A stretch of DNA of 14,536 bases from Rhodobacterales bacterium 34-62-10 (lineage in GTDB: Bacteria; Pseudomonadota; Alphaproteobacteria; Rhodobacterales; Rhodobacteraceae), in NCBI GenBank assembly GCA_002282555.1, contig NCJR01000014.1, forward strand, positions 1-14,536. The letters run 5' to 3'. Made by a program: the position numbers and the translations under genes. The notes below the pieces were generated by a model, which saw only the letters and a list, made by a program, of their open reading frames with translations, ran no database searches and was not told where the DNA came from. Positions 1 through 6,381 of this stretch are shown one piece after another (position 1 is the stretch's first letter; each line of letters starts with the position of its first letter).

Positions 1-531
1 CGCGGCGCTCGCCTCGTCGATGCCGATGCCGGTCGGCACATCGAGGGACAAGGAGAACTCCTGTGGAATGCAGATGTCCGAGCATGTGAGCAGCGTCACG
101 TCCGCAGAAAGCCGAACCGGCGCGCCCGGTTCCTCCAGCGTAATGCGGATCGGAAAGACAACCTCGTCGTGATAGCCGAAGTTCTCGATGCCGAATGCGG
201 TGAAGCGCTCCGGCGCCGGCCACTGGAAATCAATCGACGCAATATTCTGCGATCCCGACCAGTCGATCTCCGGTGGAAAGCCAACCTCCCCGGGCGTGCG
301 CCAGTAGGTCTTCCAGCCCTCGGCGAGATCCAGCGCCAACCCGGCCGAAAGCGTGCCGGCGCCGGGCGCAATCCCGTTCTCGACGGTCAGCAGCCGCGCG
401 GTCACTGCCGGTGTCGTGACGGGATCAGAACTGGCGGCGCCGACTTGGGACGAGGCGGCGGAAAGGAAGATGGCCGCGAGCATGGCGCCCGCCAGAATGC
501 GGAGACAGTCTGCCCTGAAACGGGTCAGCAT
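1..531 (-). CDS. scsB: ScsB-like (DsbD family) protein-disulfide reductase, N-terminal part, cut by window edge
   Basis: Only the first 177 residues are present; the frame is open to base 1. Residues about 10-33 are a hydrophobic Sec signal. The rest matches the periplasmic DsbD-alpha-like domain of ScsB: a GWKTYWRTPGEVGFPPEIDW segment at 72-91, a GYHDEVVFPI segment, and a Cys pair C150/C154 in TCSDICIPQ, which in this family receives electrons from the membrane domain and passes them to periplasmic partners. The missing part should hold the transmembrane domain and a thioredoxin-like C-terminus. The ATG at 531 overlaps the stop of the upstream DsbA-like gene (ATGCTGA, 7 shared bases), so the two are probably translationally coupled and functional partners. 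Scs systems are known for copper tolerance by handling thiol stress in the periplasm. Family assignment is firm; the choice of ScsB over DsbD rests on the domain style and copper context. Confidence 0.85.
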   Translation of the reverse strand, partial: MLTRFRADCLRILAGAMLAAIFLSAASSQVGAASSDPVTTPAVTARLLTVENGIAPGAGTLSAGLALDLAEGWKTYWRTPGEVGFPPEIDWSGSQNIASIDFQWPAPERFTAFGIENFGYHDEVVFPIRITLEEPGAPVRLSADVTLLTCSDICIPQEFSLSLDVPTGIGIDEASAA

Positions 532-1289
532 ACCGAGGACAAGCCTTCCTCTCGCTCCAGTCTGATGATCCGGCGCAAGGTTCGATCGGAGATCTCTCCC
601 TGGATCACGGTACGACCGACCACCATTGCAGGCGTCCCCACGAAAGCGAACAGGCGCGAGAGCGCAGCACTGATTTCAAGCTCGCGAGAGACGCTTTCGC
701 TCTCCATGTCCGCGATCAGTCGATCGTGGTCGACGCCAATCCGCTCGGACAGAAGGGATAGATATTCCGCGTTCGCGCGGAACGGGCTTGTCAGAAGGCT
801 CTCGTGGAATGCTACGTGGGCGTCCTGGCGCTTTGCGGCGAGCGCAGCGCGCGCTGCAAGGATCGATGTTTCGCCCAGAAGCGGCAGCTCATGCCACTCG
901 ATGGCGACCTCTGAGCCAAGTTCGGATCCCAGTTCTGACAGCCGCTTGGTCTGCACCCTGCAATATGGACAGTAGTAGTCGGCGAACGACGCAATCGGGA
1001 CCACGCCTTCGGATCTCGCCGCAGTCCCGAAGAGATGCGAACACAGGTCTGCGCGGAGGCTGTCAGGGCTCACGCGCGCCGGTGTTTCCTCTGATCCGCC
1101 GACGCTCAGACCCGCAAACGGATTGAAGCCCGAAGAGACGGATCCGCCCGCGACCCGTCGAAATCCCGGCGGGTCATCGAGGGGTTCAAACTCGGGCAAA
1201 CCTTCGAACAGGGAAGGCAGCACGCGAAATCCGCCGATCACGGCGCCGCCTGCAACAAGCATCAAGAGAAGTGTGCGCCTGTCGGCCAT
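525..1289 (-). CDS. DsbA/ScsC-like periplasmic thiol-disulfide oxidoreductase
   Basis: 254 residues. An N-terminal hydrophobic stretch (about 5-25, no clear cleavage site) suggests a signal anchor or signal peptide, followed by a low-complexity linker to about residue 75. The thioredoxin-fold domain follows, with the active site CPYC at 107-110 in SFADYYCPYC and the cis-Pro loop GTPAMVVG (P220). A helical insert lies between them. Extra cysteines are C83 and the very last residue C254, which is unusual. An in-frame reading upstream starts as early as 1415, and an ATG also lies at 1328. I chose 1289 because the hydrophobic signal then sits at the N-terminus and because a candidate promoter covers 1315-1345. 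It is directly upstream of and overlaps scsB, as expected for a ScsC-type partner kept reduced by ScsB. Confidence is high for the fold, moderate for reductase/isomerase direction and for the start. Confidence 0.85.
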   Translation of the reverse strand: MADRRTLLLMLVAGGAVIGGFRVLPSLFEGLPEFEPLDDPPGFRRVAGGSVSSGFNPFAGLSVGGSEETPARVSPDSLRADLCSHLFGTAARSEGVVPIASFADYYCPYCRVQTKRLSELGSELGSEVAIEWHELPLLGETSILAARAALAAKRQDAHVAFHESLLTSPFRANAEYLSLLSERIGVDHDRLIADMESESVSRELEISAALSRLFAFVGTPAMVVGRTVIQGEISDRTLRRIIRLEREEGLSSVC

Positions 1290-1314
1290 CAAACCGTTCC
1301 CGAACCGTCGAAGC

Positions 1315-1345
1315 CATTTGCAGTCCATCACCGCCGGTAGGTCAA
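1315..1345 (-). promoter_or_regulatory. Possible CueR-type (long-spacer) promoter of the scs genes
   Basis: Reading the minus strand, TTGACC (1345-1340) is followed by a 19-base spacer beginning TACC, then CAAATG (1320-1315). MerR-family copper regulators such as CueR act on promoters with a TTGACC -35 box and a 19-base spacer carrying an ACCTTCC-type half site. Here the left half (ACCTACC) resembles the consensus, but the right half is poor and the -10 box is weak. It would put transcription start just upstream of the start codon at 1289. The rest of the divergent gap 1290-1450 shows no strong sigma-70 promoter on either strand. Confidence 0.25.
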
Positions 1346-1450
1346 GGATACATACCGATACAAAAATCAGTGCCTTGTCAGGTTGATGCATTGCGCGACG
1401 CGGGTATGAAGACATCAGGGTCGGCTACAGGCAAACAAGGAGGTTCGGGC

Positions 1451-2023
1451 ATGAGCAAGAAATCGGGCGACGCGATATCGCGTCGCCGCCTGATTGCGAC
1501 ATCAGTGGCGTTCACTTTCGCGTCGCCAGCGATCCTTCGGGCACAGGATGCGGATGCGGTCAGGCGAAACACCTCTTCCTTCCGGATTCATGACTGGCGG
1601 GATCACTTCGATCAACTCGGCGCCGGGATAATCATTTCCGATACCATCGCTAAAGCGATGCAGCATTGGACATCGGATGGGGAAATGCGCCTTTATCCTA
1701 CCTCGGTCCCGATGACGGACGATCTCACACGTCGCGGCTATACCGAAGTTATCGAGAAAAGGGTGAATCCCGGCTGGGCGCCGACGCCCTCCATGCGCGA
1801 GCGCAATCCGGAATGGCCAGCCTATGTGCCGGGTGGCGATCCCAGCAACCCTCTCGGAACGCGGGCGCTCTACCTGTCCTGGCAATATTACCGAATTCAC
1901 GGCACTCACGATACGCGCAAGATCGGACGGCGGTCCTCGAACGGTTGTATCGGGCTATTCAACGAGCACATCGAGGAGGTGTTCGAAAGGGCCCCGGTCG
2001 GGACTCAGGTCAAGCTGATCTGA
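1451..2023 (+). CDS. L,D-transpeptidase (YkuD-type), Tat-exported, variant active-site signature
   Basis: 190 residues. The start is fixed by a strong ribosome binding site AAGGAGG (1437-1443) seven bases before the ATG. The N-terminus SRRRLIATSVAFTFASPAIL looks like a twin-arginine signal. The YkuD catalytic region is C-terminal: the RIHGTHDT histidine segment and SSNGCIGLFN with the presumed nucleophile C166. The family normally reads SHGCIRL, so the Arg after Cys-Ile is Gly (G168, codon GGG) here. Family members cross-link peptidoglycan through 3-3 bonds or attach proteins to it. It is first in a nine-gene run and is related to the last gene of that run (7148). The middle part shares a W-x-PTxSM...LGTRALYL pattern with it. 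Confidence is high for family; activity is uncertain because of the changed signature. Confidence 0.87.
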   Translation: MSKKSGDAISRRRLIATSVAFTFASPAILRAQDADAVRRNTSSFRIHDWRDHFDQLGAGIIISDTIAKAMQHWTSDGEMRLYPTSVPMTDDLTRRGYTEVIEKRVNPGWAPTPSMRERNPEWPAYVPGGDPSNPLGTRALYLSWQYYRIHGTHDTRKIGRRSSNGCIGLFNEHIEEVFERAPVGTQVKLI

Positions 2024-2062
2024 AGGATTTCTGGCACGGCAAGAACCAGTGGGATTTGGCAA

Positions 2063-2518
2063 ATGAGAACAGGGCAGATTCTAACTCTTGCTTTCGTGAC
2101 CGCAGCTATCGTCGGAGCCGTTTGGTGGCTGAACACCCCGAACGGCGGCGAGCAGTATTCCGCAGGCGGGTCCGGTACCGCGGGTGTCGCGGAGGGCGCG
2201 GCGATGGTCGAGGTACAGCTGCCCGAAACGCTTTCAGCGCAGGCGCAGATCGGGCAACGCGGGTTCGAGGGTCTGTGCGCTCAGTGTCATGGCGAGAACG
2301 CGGCCGGACGTCAGGGGATCGGGCCGCCGCTCGTGCACCGCATCTATGAACCCAGCCACCATGCCGATGCCGCGTTTCTTCTGGCCGCCCAGAACGGCGT
2401 GAGGGCGCATCACTGGAATTTCGGGAACATGCCGCCGGTCGAAGGCGTTACGCGCGCCGATGTCATGGCCATCACGGCGTATGTCCGTGAACTGCAGCGT
2501 GCGAACGGGATCAATTGA
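2063..2518 (+). CDS. Monohaem c-type cytochrome, membrane-anchored or secreted
   Basis: 151 residues. The hydrophobic segment at about 7-24 has no obvious signal-peptidase site, so it may stay as an N-terminal anchor. A Gly/Ala-rich linker leads to one class I cytochrome c domain with the haem-binding motif CAQCH at 72-76, a GPPL segment, a likely distal Met (M123 in GNMPPV) and a C-terminal helix ITAYVREL. Such small cytochromes transfer electrons in the periplasm. The ribosome binding site is weak. It lies 39 bases after the L,D-transpeptidase and its stop overlaps the ATG of the next gene (TGATG), suggesting one transcript and coupled translation. The electron donor and acceptor are unknown; the nearby multicopper oxidase is the obvious candidate partner. 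Confidence 0.87.
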   Translation: MRTGQILTLAFVTAAIVGAVWWLNTPNGGEQYSAGGSGTAGVAEGAAMVEVQLPETLSAQAQIGQRGFEGLCAQCHGENAAGRQGIGPPLVHRIYEPSHHADAAFLLAAQNGVRAHHWNFGNMPPVEGVTRADVMAITAYVRELQRANGIN

Positions 2519-2868
2519 TGCGAACCGCGCATCGCACCTTGGCCAGAGCCATTCTCGTCGTCTGCGTCATGCTGTCGATGGCCCTCTCGTCTTTGCCCGA
2601 TACCGCTAACGCTACGGGCGGAGTGTTCGAGCAAGTACACTTGCACGACCATGCGGACGCTCATCGAGGCGATACCGAGGATGAACATGCAGCGGTGAAC
2701 GGGCATTGTCATCCGGGGCTCGATTGCAAGACCGTATCCGTGTTTCTGAATAATCCCAGGTTCGAAATCCGAATTGCGGAATTCGGCCATCGCTTTGCTT
2801 TGACCAGAAGCGATGGCCAAAGCGTGACGATACCTTTTGATCTACCGCCTCCCCGAAATGGGTCGTGA
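2518..2868 (+). CDS. Small secreted His-rich protein, putative metal binder
   Basis: 116 residues from the ATG that overlaps the preceding stop (TGATG). Residues about 8-30 form a signal peptide. The mature part opens with a histidine cluster HLHDHADAH (H41, H43, H45, H49), then H57 and a second cluster NGHCHPGLDC with H63, H65, C64 and C70. The C-terminal half has no recognised motif. I do not recognise a named family with certainty. The layout (short exported protein, His clusters, Cys pair, copper neighbours) resembles small CopL/DUF2946-like proteins of copper operons. A similar small protein begins the other plus-strand operon at 10086. A copper-binding or copper-sensing role is inferred from composition and context only. 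Confidence 0.72.
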   Translation: MRTAHRTLARAILVVCVMLSMALSSLPDTANATGGVFEQVHLHDHADAHRGDTEDEHAAVNGHCHPGLDCKTVSVFLNNPRFEIRIAEFGHRFALTRSDGQSVTIPFDLPPPRNGS

Positions 2869-2909
2869 GCCTTGCGAGAATTTCGACCCCCGATACGAGG
2901 AGAGACCCC

Positions 2910-3509
2910 ATGAACATCAGACTCACGACCATTGCTCTTGCGAGCGTCATCGCCGGCGCGGCGGCGCTGGCGCACACGGGCGCCAGCGGCGTCGTCCTGG
3001 AACGCATGGAAGGCATGAAGGCCATGGGCGATGCGGTGCAGGCCGTCGCCCCCATGATGCGCGGCGAACGCGAATACGATGCAGATACGTTGAGGCGCGC
3101 AGCGGAAACCATCGAGGCGCATTCCGGCAGCGCCATGACGGACCTCTTCCCCGAAGGCAGCAGTGGCGATCCCTCCGAGGCCCGCGATCTGATCTGGGAG
3201 GAGTGGGACAGGTTCGCCGCCCTCGCTGAGCAGATGCAGGTGGCCGCACGCGGTCTCGCCCTAGCCGCAAACAACGGCCTCGCTCATGAGCAAGGCGGGA
3301 TGTCTACCGGCACAATGATGGGCGGCGGCAGCATGATGGGTGGAAACGGCAGCGCCATGATGGGCAGTCGCAGCGGCATAATGGGCGGCGGCATGATGAG
3401 TGGCATGACAGCCGCAGATATCGGCGCCATGCCCGCCGATGCGGCCTTCGCGATGGCAAGCCAGGTCTGTTCGGCCTGCCACACCCGGTTTCGCGCCGAG
3501 GACGAGTGA
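2910..3509 (+). CDS. Cytochrome c'-like (class II) protein with Met/Gly-rich insert
   Basis: 199 residues. The ATG at 2910 gives a clean signal peptide ending near LAHTG; a longer in-frame reading from 2865 would put 15 extra residues before it. The family pattern is four helices with the haem motif near the C-terminus: CSACH at 187-191 followed by TRFR, and an early helix with RMEGMKAMGDAV, as in cytochromes c'. A typical mature cytochrome c' is about 125-130 residues. Here a Met/Gly-rich stretch (131-166, 11 Met) is inserted before the haem helix. Family members usually carry five-coordinate haem and bind small gases; no other role is known for this variant. The stop at 3507-3509 sits three bases before the next ATG. 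Met-rich runs are typical Cu(I) ligands in copper proteins, so a combined haem/copper protein is inferred. Confidence 0.85.
   Translation: MNIRLTTIALASVIAGAAALAHTGASGVVLERMEGMKAMGDAVQAVAPMMRGEREYDADTLRRAAETIEAHSGSAMTDLFPEGSSGDPSEARDLIWEEWDRFAALAEQMQVAARGLALAANNGLAHEQGGMSTGTMMGGGSMMGGNGSAMMGSRSGIMGGGMMSGMTAADIGAMPADAAFAMASQVCSACHTRFRAEDE
3300..3407 (+). repeat. Degenerate in-frame repeat encoding MMGG-type copper-binding-like motif
   Basis: Within the cytochrome c' gene, near-repeats of ATGATGGGCGGC-like units (with variants such as ATGATGGGTGGA and ATGATGAGTGGC) encode MMGGG, MMGGN, MMGSR, IMGGGMMSGM. The units are not identical, which points to an older expansion under selection for Met spacing rather than recent slippage. 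Confidence 0.7.
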
Positions 3510-3511
3510 CG

Positions 3512-4450
3512 ATGCGACCGGTCCTGAAATTCGGCGCAGCGGCTGCGGTGCTGGGTGCAGCCGCAGTCGCTGCGCTGGCCGCATGGCCGGTTGGGGTGGA
3601 GCCGGAACCGATCGAGCTGGTCGGAGATATCGAGCGTGGGGCCTATCTGGCCCGCGCAAGCGGCTGTATTGCCTGTCACACCAACTTCGAGGACGGAGGC
3701 GCGCCGCTCGCCGGCGGCGCGCCTCTTCCCACCGACTTCGGCACGTTCTATCCGCCGAACATCACCACTGACCCCGACTTTGGCATCGGAGCGTGGACTG
3801 TCGAGGACTTTGCCCGCGCGGTGCGGCAAGGCATAGGGCCGGATGGCGCGCCCTACTATCCGACATTCACCTATCCGTTTTACGCCGACTTTTCCGACCA
3901 GGACATTGCCGACCTCTGGGCCGCATTCCAGACGGTTCCTCCGGTGGCCGAAAATGCGCCCTCGCATGACGTGGTGTTCCCTTTCGATCAGCGCTGGGGT
4001 CTGAAGTTCTGGCGGGCGGCCTATCTCGATGATCCTGAGACGGAGCCGGTCGATGGGCAGAGCGACGTGTGGAACCGCGGGCGGGAACTGGTTCGGGGCG
4101 CGACACATTGCGGCGCCTGCCATACGGAGCGGAACCTTGCGGGTGCGCGTGTGCTTGACGCCGTCTTCGCCGGCAACGATGCGCTTCCCGGCGGCAACGA
4201 CGCTCCGTCGATCAGATCCCCCGACCTAATTGCGGGCGGCTGGACCGTCTCCAACCTCGCCTACGCTCTCAGAACGGGCATCACGCCCTCCGGCGACGCT
4301 TTCGGAGGCTCGATGGGAGAGGTCGTCATGTACGGGACGAGCTTTCTAACACCGGCAGACCTCGAGGCAATGGCGACATACCTGCTCGACAGCGATGTCG
4401 CAGGGATCGAGATGGCAGGTGTGCGTACGAGGGAAGGCGAGGCCGACTGA
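3512..4450 (+). CDS. Dihaem c-type cytochrome (alcohol/gluconate dehydrogenase cytochrome subunit-like)
   Basis: 312 residues starting at the ATG three bases after the previous stop. A signal/anchor lies at about 6-26. Two class I cytochrome domains follow: CIACH at 52-56 and CGACH at 200-204. Between them are segments typical of the cytochrome subunit of membrane dehydrogenases: FYPPNITTDPDFGIGAWT at 79-96, QGIGPDGAPYYP, and in the second half SMGEVVMYGTSFLTPADL, whose M268 is a likely distal ligand. In the first domain the usual AMPY segment reads TFTYP, so a distal Met for haem 1 is not evident. These proteins normally pass electrons from a dehydrogenase to the quinol/cytochrome chain, but no dehydrogenase is nearby. 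Here a multicopper oxidase follows 44 bases later, suggesting a different partner. Confidence 0.88.
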   Translation: MRPVLKFGAAAAVLGAAAVAALAAWPVGVEPEPIELVGDIERGAYLARASGCIACHTNFEDGGAPLAGGAPLPTDFGTFYPPNITTDPDFGIGAWTVEDFARAVRQGIGPDGAPYYPTFTYPFYADFSDQDIADLWAAFQTVPPVAENAPSHDVVFPFDQRWGLKFWRAAYLDDPETEPVDGQSDVWNRGRELVRGATHCGACHTERNLAGARVLDAVFAGNDALPGGNDAPSIRSPDLIAGGWTVSNLAYALRTGITPSGDAFGGSMGEVVMYGTSFLTPADLEAMATYLLDSDVAGIEMAGVRTREGEAD

Positions 4451-4494
4451 GATGGCGCGATCCGATCCTGGCGTGCGCCCCCGAGGAAGATGAC

Positions 4495-5889
4495 ATGACC
4501 TACTCAAGACGCGATATCCTGAAGATCGGTGCGGCCGCGGGGCTCGCCTCGACTGCGCCGTCCCATCTGCTTGCACAGAGCAGCTCGGCCGTGGCGCTGA
4601 CGGCCCGCGAAGCCAGCATGCAACTGGCGCCGCCGGATTATCCCCAGACCGCCATCTGGGGCTTTGACGGCTCCATGCCGGGGCCGGTGATCCGGGTCCG
4701 GCAGGGCGGTCGGGTCACACGCCGGCTGGTCAATGAACTGCCTCAGGCCACGTCGCTCCACTGGCACGGCGTCCGGATCGACAACGCGATGGACGGTGTC
4801 GCGGGCCTGACGCAGGAGGCCGTCGCCCCAGGCGCGTCCTTCGACATCGATTTCACAGCACCCGATGCCGGCACCTACTGGTACCACGCGCACAACCGCT
4901 CCGTTGAACAGGTCGCGCGCGGTCTTTATGGAGCGCTCGTGGTCGAAGAACCGGAGGGGCCCGACGTGGATCGCGACGAGGTCCTGATCCTCGACGACTG
5001 GCTCCTCAACCCTGAAACCGCGCAGATCGATCCCGACTTCAGCTCGCGCCACGATCGCAGCCACGCGGGCCGGGTCGGGAACTTCATCGCGACGAACGGG
5101 CAGTACGGGCACAGCCTCGATGTGCGCCGCCATGAGCGGCTGCGACTTCGCCTCGTGAACGCTGCAAATGCCCGGATCTTCGAACTGACACTGGCCGGTT
5201 TCGAAGGCTGGGTGATGGCGCTCGACGGCATGCCGCTGGAAGCGCCGCAGCGCTTGTCGGAGACGGTTTTGCTCGGGCCGGGGCAGCGGGCCGACCTCCT
5301 TGTGGATGTCGTGGCAGACCAAGGTGAGACGGCCTACCTGGTCCGTGTCGACAATGGCGAGGGGTTCGTTCAGTCGGCCTTCCCGGTGGTCGGGGCATCG
5401 TCCGGCGCGCGCAGGGATGCTCCGCAGGCGTTGGCCCCAAACGCCAACATGGCTCCTCCGGATCTCTCACAAGCCCGGCATGTGCGCCTTCACATGGGTG
5501 GGGGCGCGATGGGCCGCCTGCAGTCGGCCCAGTTCAACGGGGAGCGGAGAACCTTTCGCCAACTGGTAGATGCCAACCAGTTCTGGGCCTTCAATGACGT
5601 CATCGGTATGACGGATGACCCACTGGCCGTTCTGGCACGCGATGAGCCGGTCCGTCTTGAAATCGTCAATGACACCTCCTTTCCGCATGCCATGCACCTC
5701 CACGGGATGCACTTCCGCGAGATCGCGGCAGACGGCACGCTGGGACCGCTCCGGGATACCGTCCTGACATTCGGTGGCGAGACCCGCGAGATCGCGTTTT
5801 CGGCGCATAATCCCGGCGACTGGCTGTTTCACTGCCACATGCTTTCCCATGCCGCGTCAGGGATGACGACTTGGGTCAGGGTGACCTGA
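4495..5889 (+). CDS. Three-domain multicopper oxidase, Tat-exported (CueO/CopA-like)
   Basis: 464 residues. The N-terminus YSRRDILKIGAAAGLAST is a twin-arginine signal, as expected for an enzyme exported folded with copper. A GAGGAAG ribosome binding site precedes the ATG. All four copper motifs are present: HWHG (89-92), YHAHNRS (131-133), HAMHLHG (H398, H401, H403) and HCHMLSHAASGM (H446, C447, H448, H452, axial M457), giving complete type 1 and trinuclear sites. The 265-residue gap between the second and third motifs shows three cupredoxin domains. Family members oxidise Cu(I), or phenols and other reductants, and reduce oxygen to water. Unlike CueO there is no long Met-rich insert; an HMGGGAMGRLQ segment at 333-343 is the nearest thing. 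Its stop overlaps the next cytochrome start (TGATG). Cu(I) oxidase is the likeliest role; a cytochrome-linked oxidase is possible. Confidence 0.93.
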   Translation: MTYSRRDILKIGAAAGLASTAPSHLLAQSSSAVALTAREASMQLAPPDYPQTAIWGFDGSMPGPVIRVRQGGRVTRRLVNELPQATSLHWHGVRIDNAMDGVAGLTQEAVAPGASFDIDFTAPDAGTYWYHAHNRSVEQVARGLYGALVVEEPEGPDVDRDEVLILDDWLLNPETAQIDPDFSSRHDRSHAGRVGNFIATNGQYGHSLDVRRHERLRLRLVNAANARIFELTLAGFEGWVMALDGMPLEAPQRLSETVLLGPGQRADLLVDVVADQGETAYLVRVDNGEGFVQSAFPVVGASSGARRDAPQALAPNANMAPPDLSQARHVRLHMGGGAMGRLQSAQFNGERRTFRQLVDANQFWAFNDVIGMTDDPLAVLARDEPVRLEIVNDTSFPHAMHLHGMHFREIAADGTLGPLRDTVLTFGGETREIAFSAHNPGDWLFHCHMLSHAASGMTTWVRVT

Positions 5890-6377
5890 TGCGGAGGAGT
5901 GTCGTCGCGGTAGCTGCTGCCGCCATCGTCTCCGTCGCGCTGGTTGCTTTGTGGTGGACGGGCGGGGGCTCGGAGTCGGAAGCTGCAATGATCATGCCGG
6001 AAGGTCTCGACCTGGCACAAGGTGAGGTGCTCTACGGCGAGTACTGTGCGTCCTGTCATGGCGCAAACCTGGAAGGGCAGCCTGACTGGCAAAGCCCGGG
6101 GCCCGACGGCCGGTTGCCGGCGCCCCCTCATGACGAGACAGGGCATACATGGCACCACCCCGACAGTGTCCTGTTTCAATACACGAAGCTTGGCGGCCGT
6201 CAGACGCTGGCCATGCAGGGCATCGAGTTCGACAGCGGCATGCCCGGCTTCTCCGGGCAGCTGAGCGATCAGGAAATCTGGACCATTCTCGCCTACATCC
6301 GATCGACGTGGCCGGAGCGCGCGCGTGCCGCGCAGGCCGCCCGTACGGAGGCGAGCCTCGCCAACGAAGGGAGTTGA
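5889..6377 (+). CDS. Monohaem c-type cytochrome downstream of the multicopper oxidase
   Basis: 162 residues from the ATG overlapping the oxidase stop (TGATG); a longer in-frame GTG reading at 5871 is less likely because it lies inside the oxidase gene and delays the signal. A hydrophobic segment at 4-23 is a signal or anchor. One class I domain follows with CASCH at 53-57, a His-rich HDETGHTWHHPD loop at 81-92, and SGMPGFSGQLSDQEIW with M118 as likely distal ligand, followed by the C-terminal helix ILAYIRSTWP. This pattern is common in small cytochromes found in copper clusters. The four-base gap to the next gene and the overlap with the previous one imply tightly matched expression with the oxidase. 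Confidence 0.87.
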   Translation: MRRSVVAVAAAAIVSVALVALWWTGGGSESEAAMIMPEGLDLAQGEVLYGEYCASCHGANLEGQPDWQSPGPDGRLPAPPHDETGHTWHHPDSVLFQYTKLGGRQTLAMQGIEFDSGMPGFSGQLSDQEIWTILAYIRSTWPERARAAQAARTEASLANEGS

Positions 6378-6381
6378 CCCA

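Noticed and set aside
169..975. A 268-codon plus-strand frame opposite the scs genes
   Set aside because: Crosses the overlap of two convincing minus-strand genes; composition is Arg/Ser-rich and no ribosome binding site is seen.
4504..5322. A 272-codon minus-strand frame opposite the three-domain multicopper oxidase
   Set aside because: Antisense shadow of a firmly identified gene with no motif of its own.
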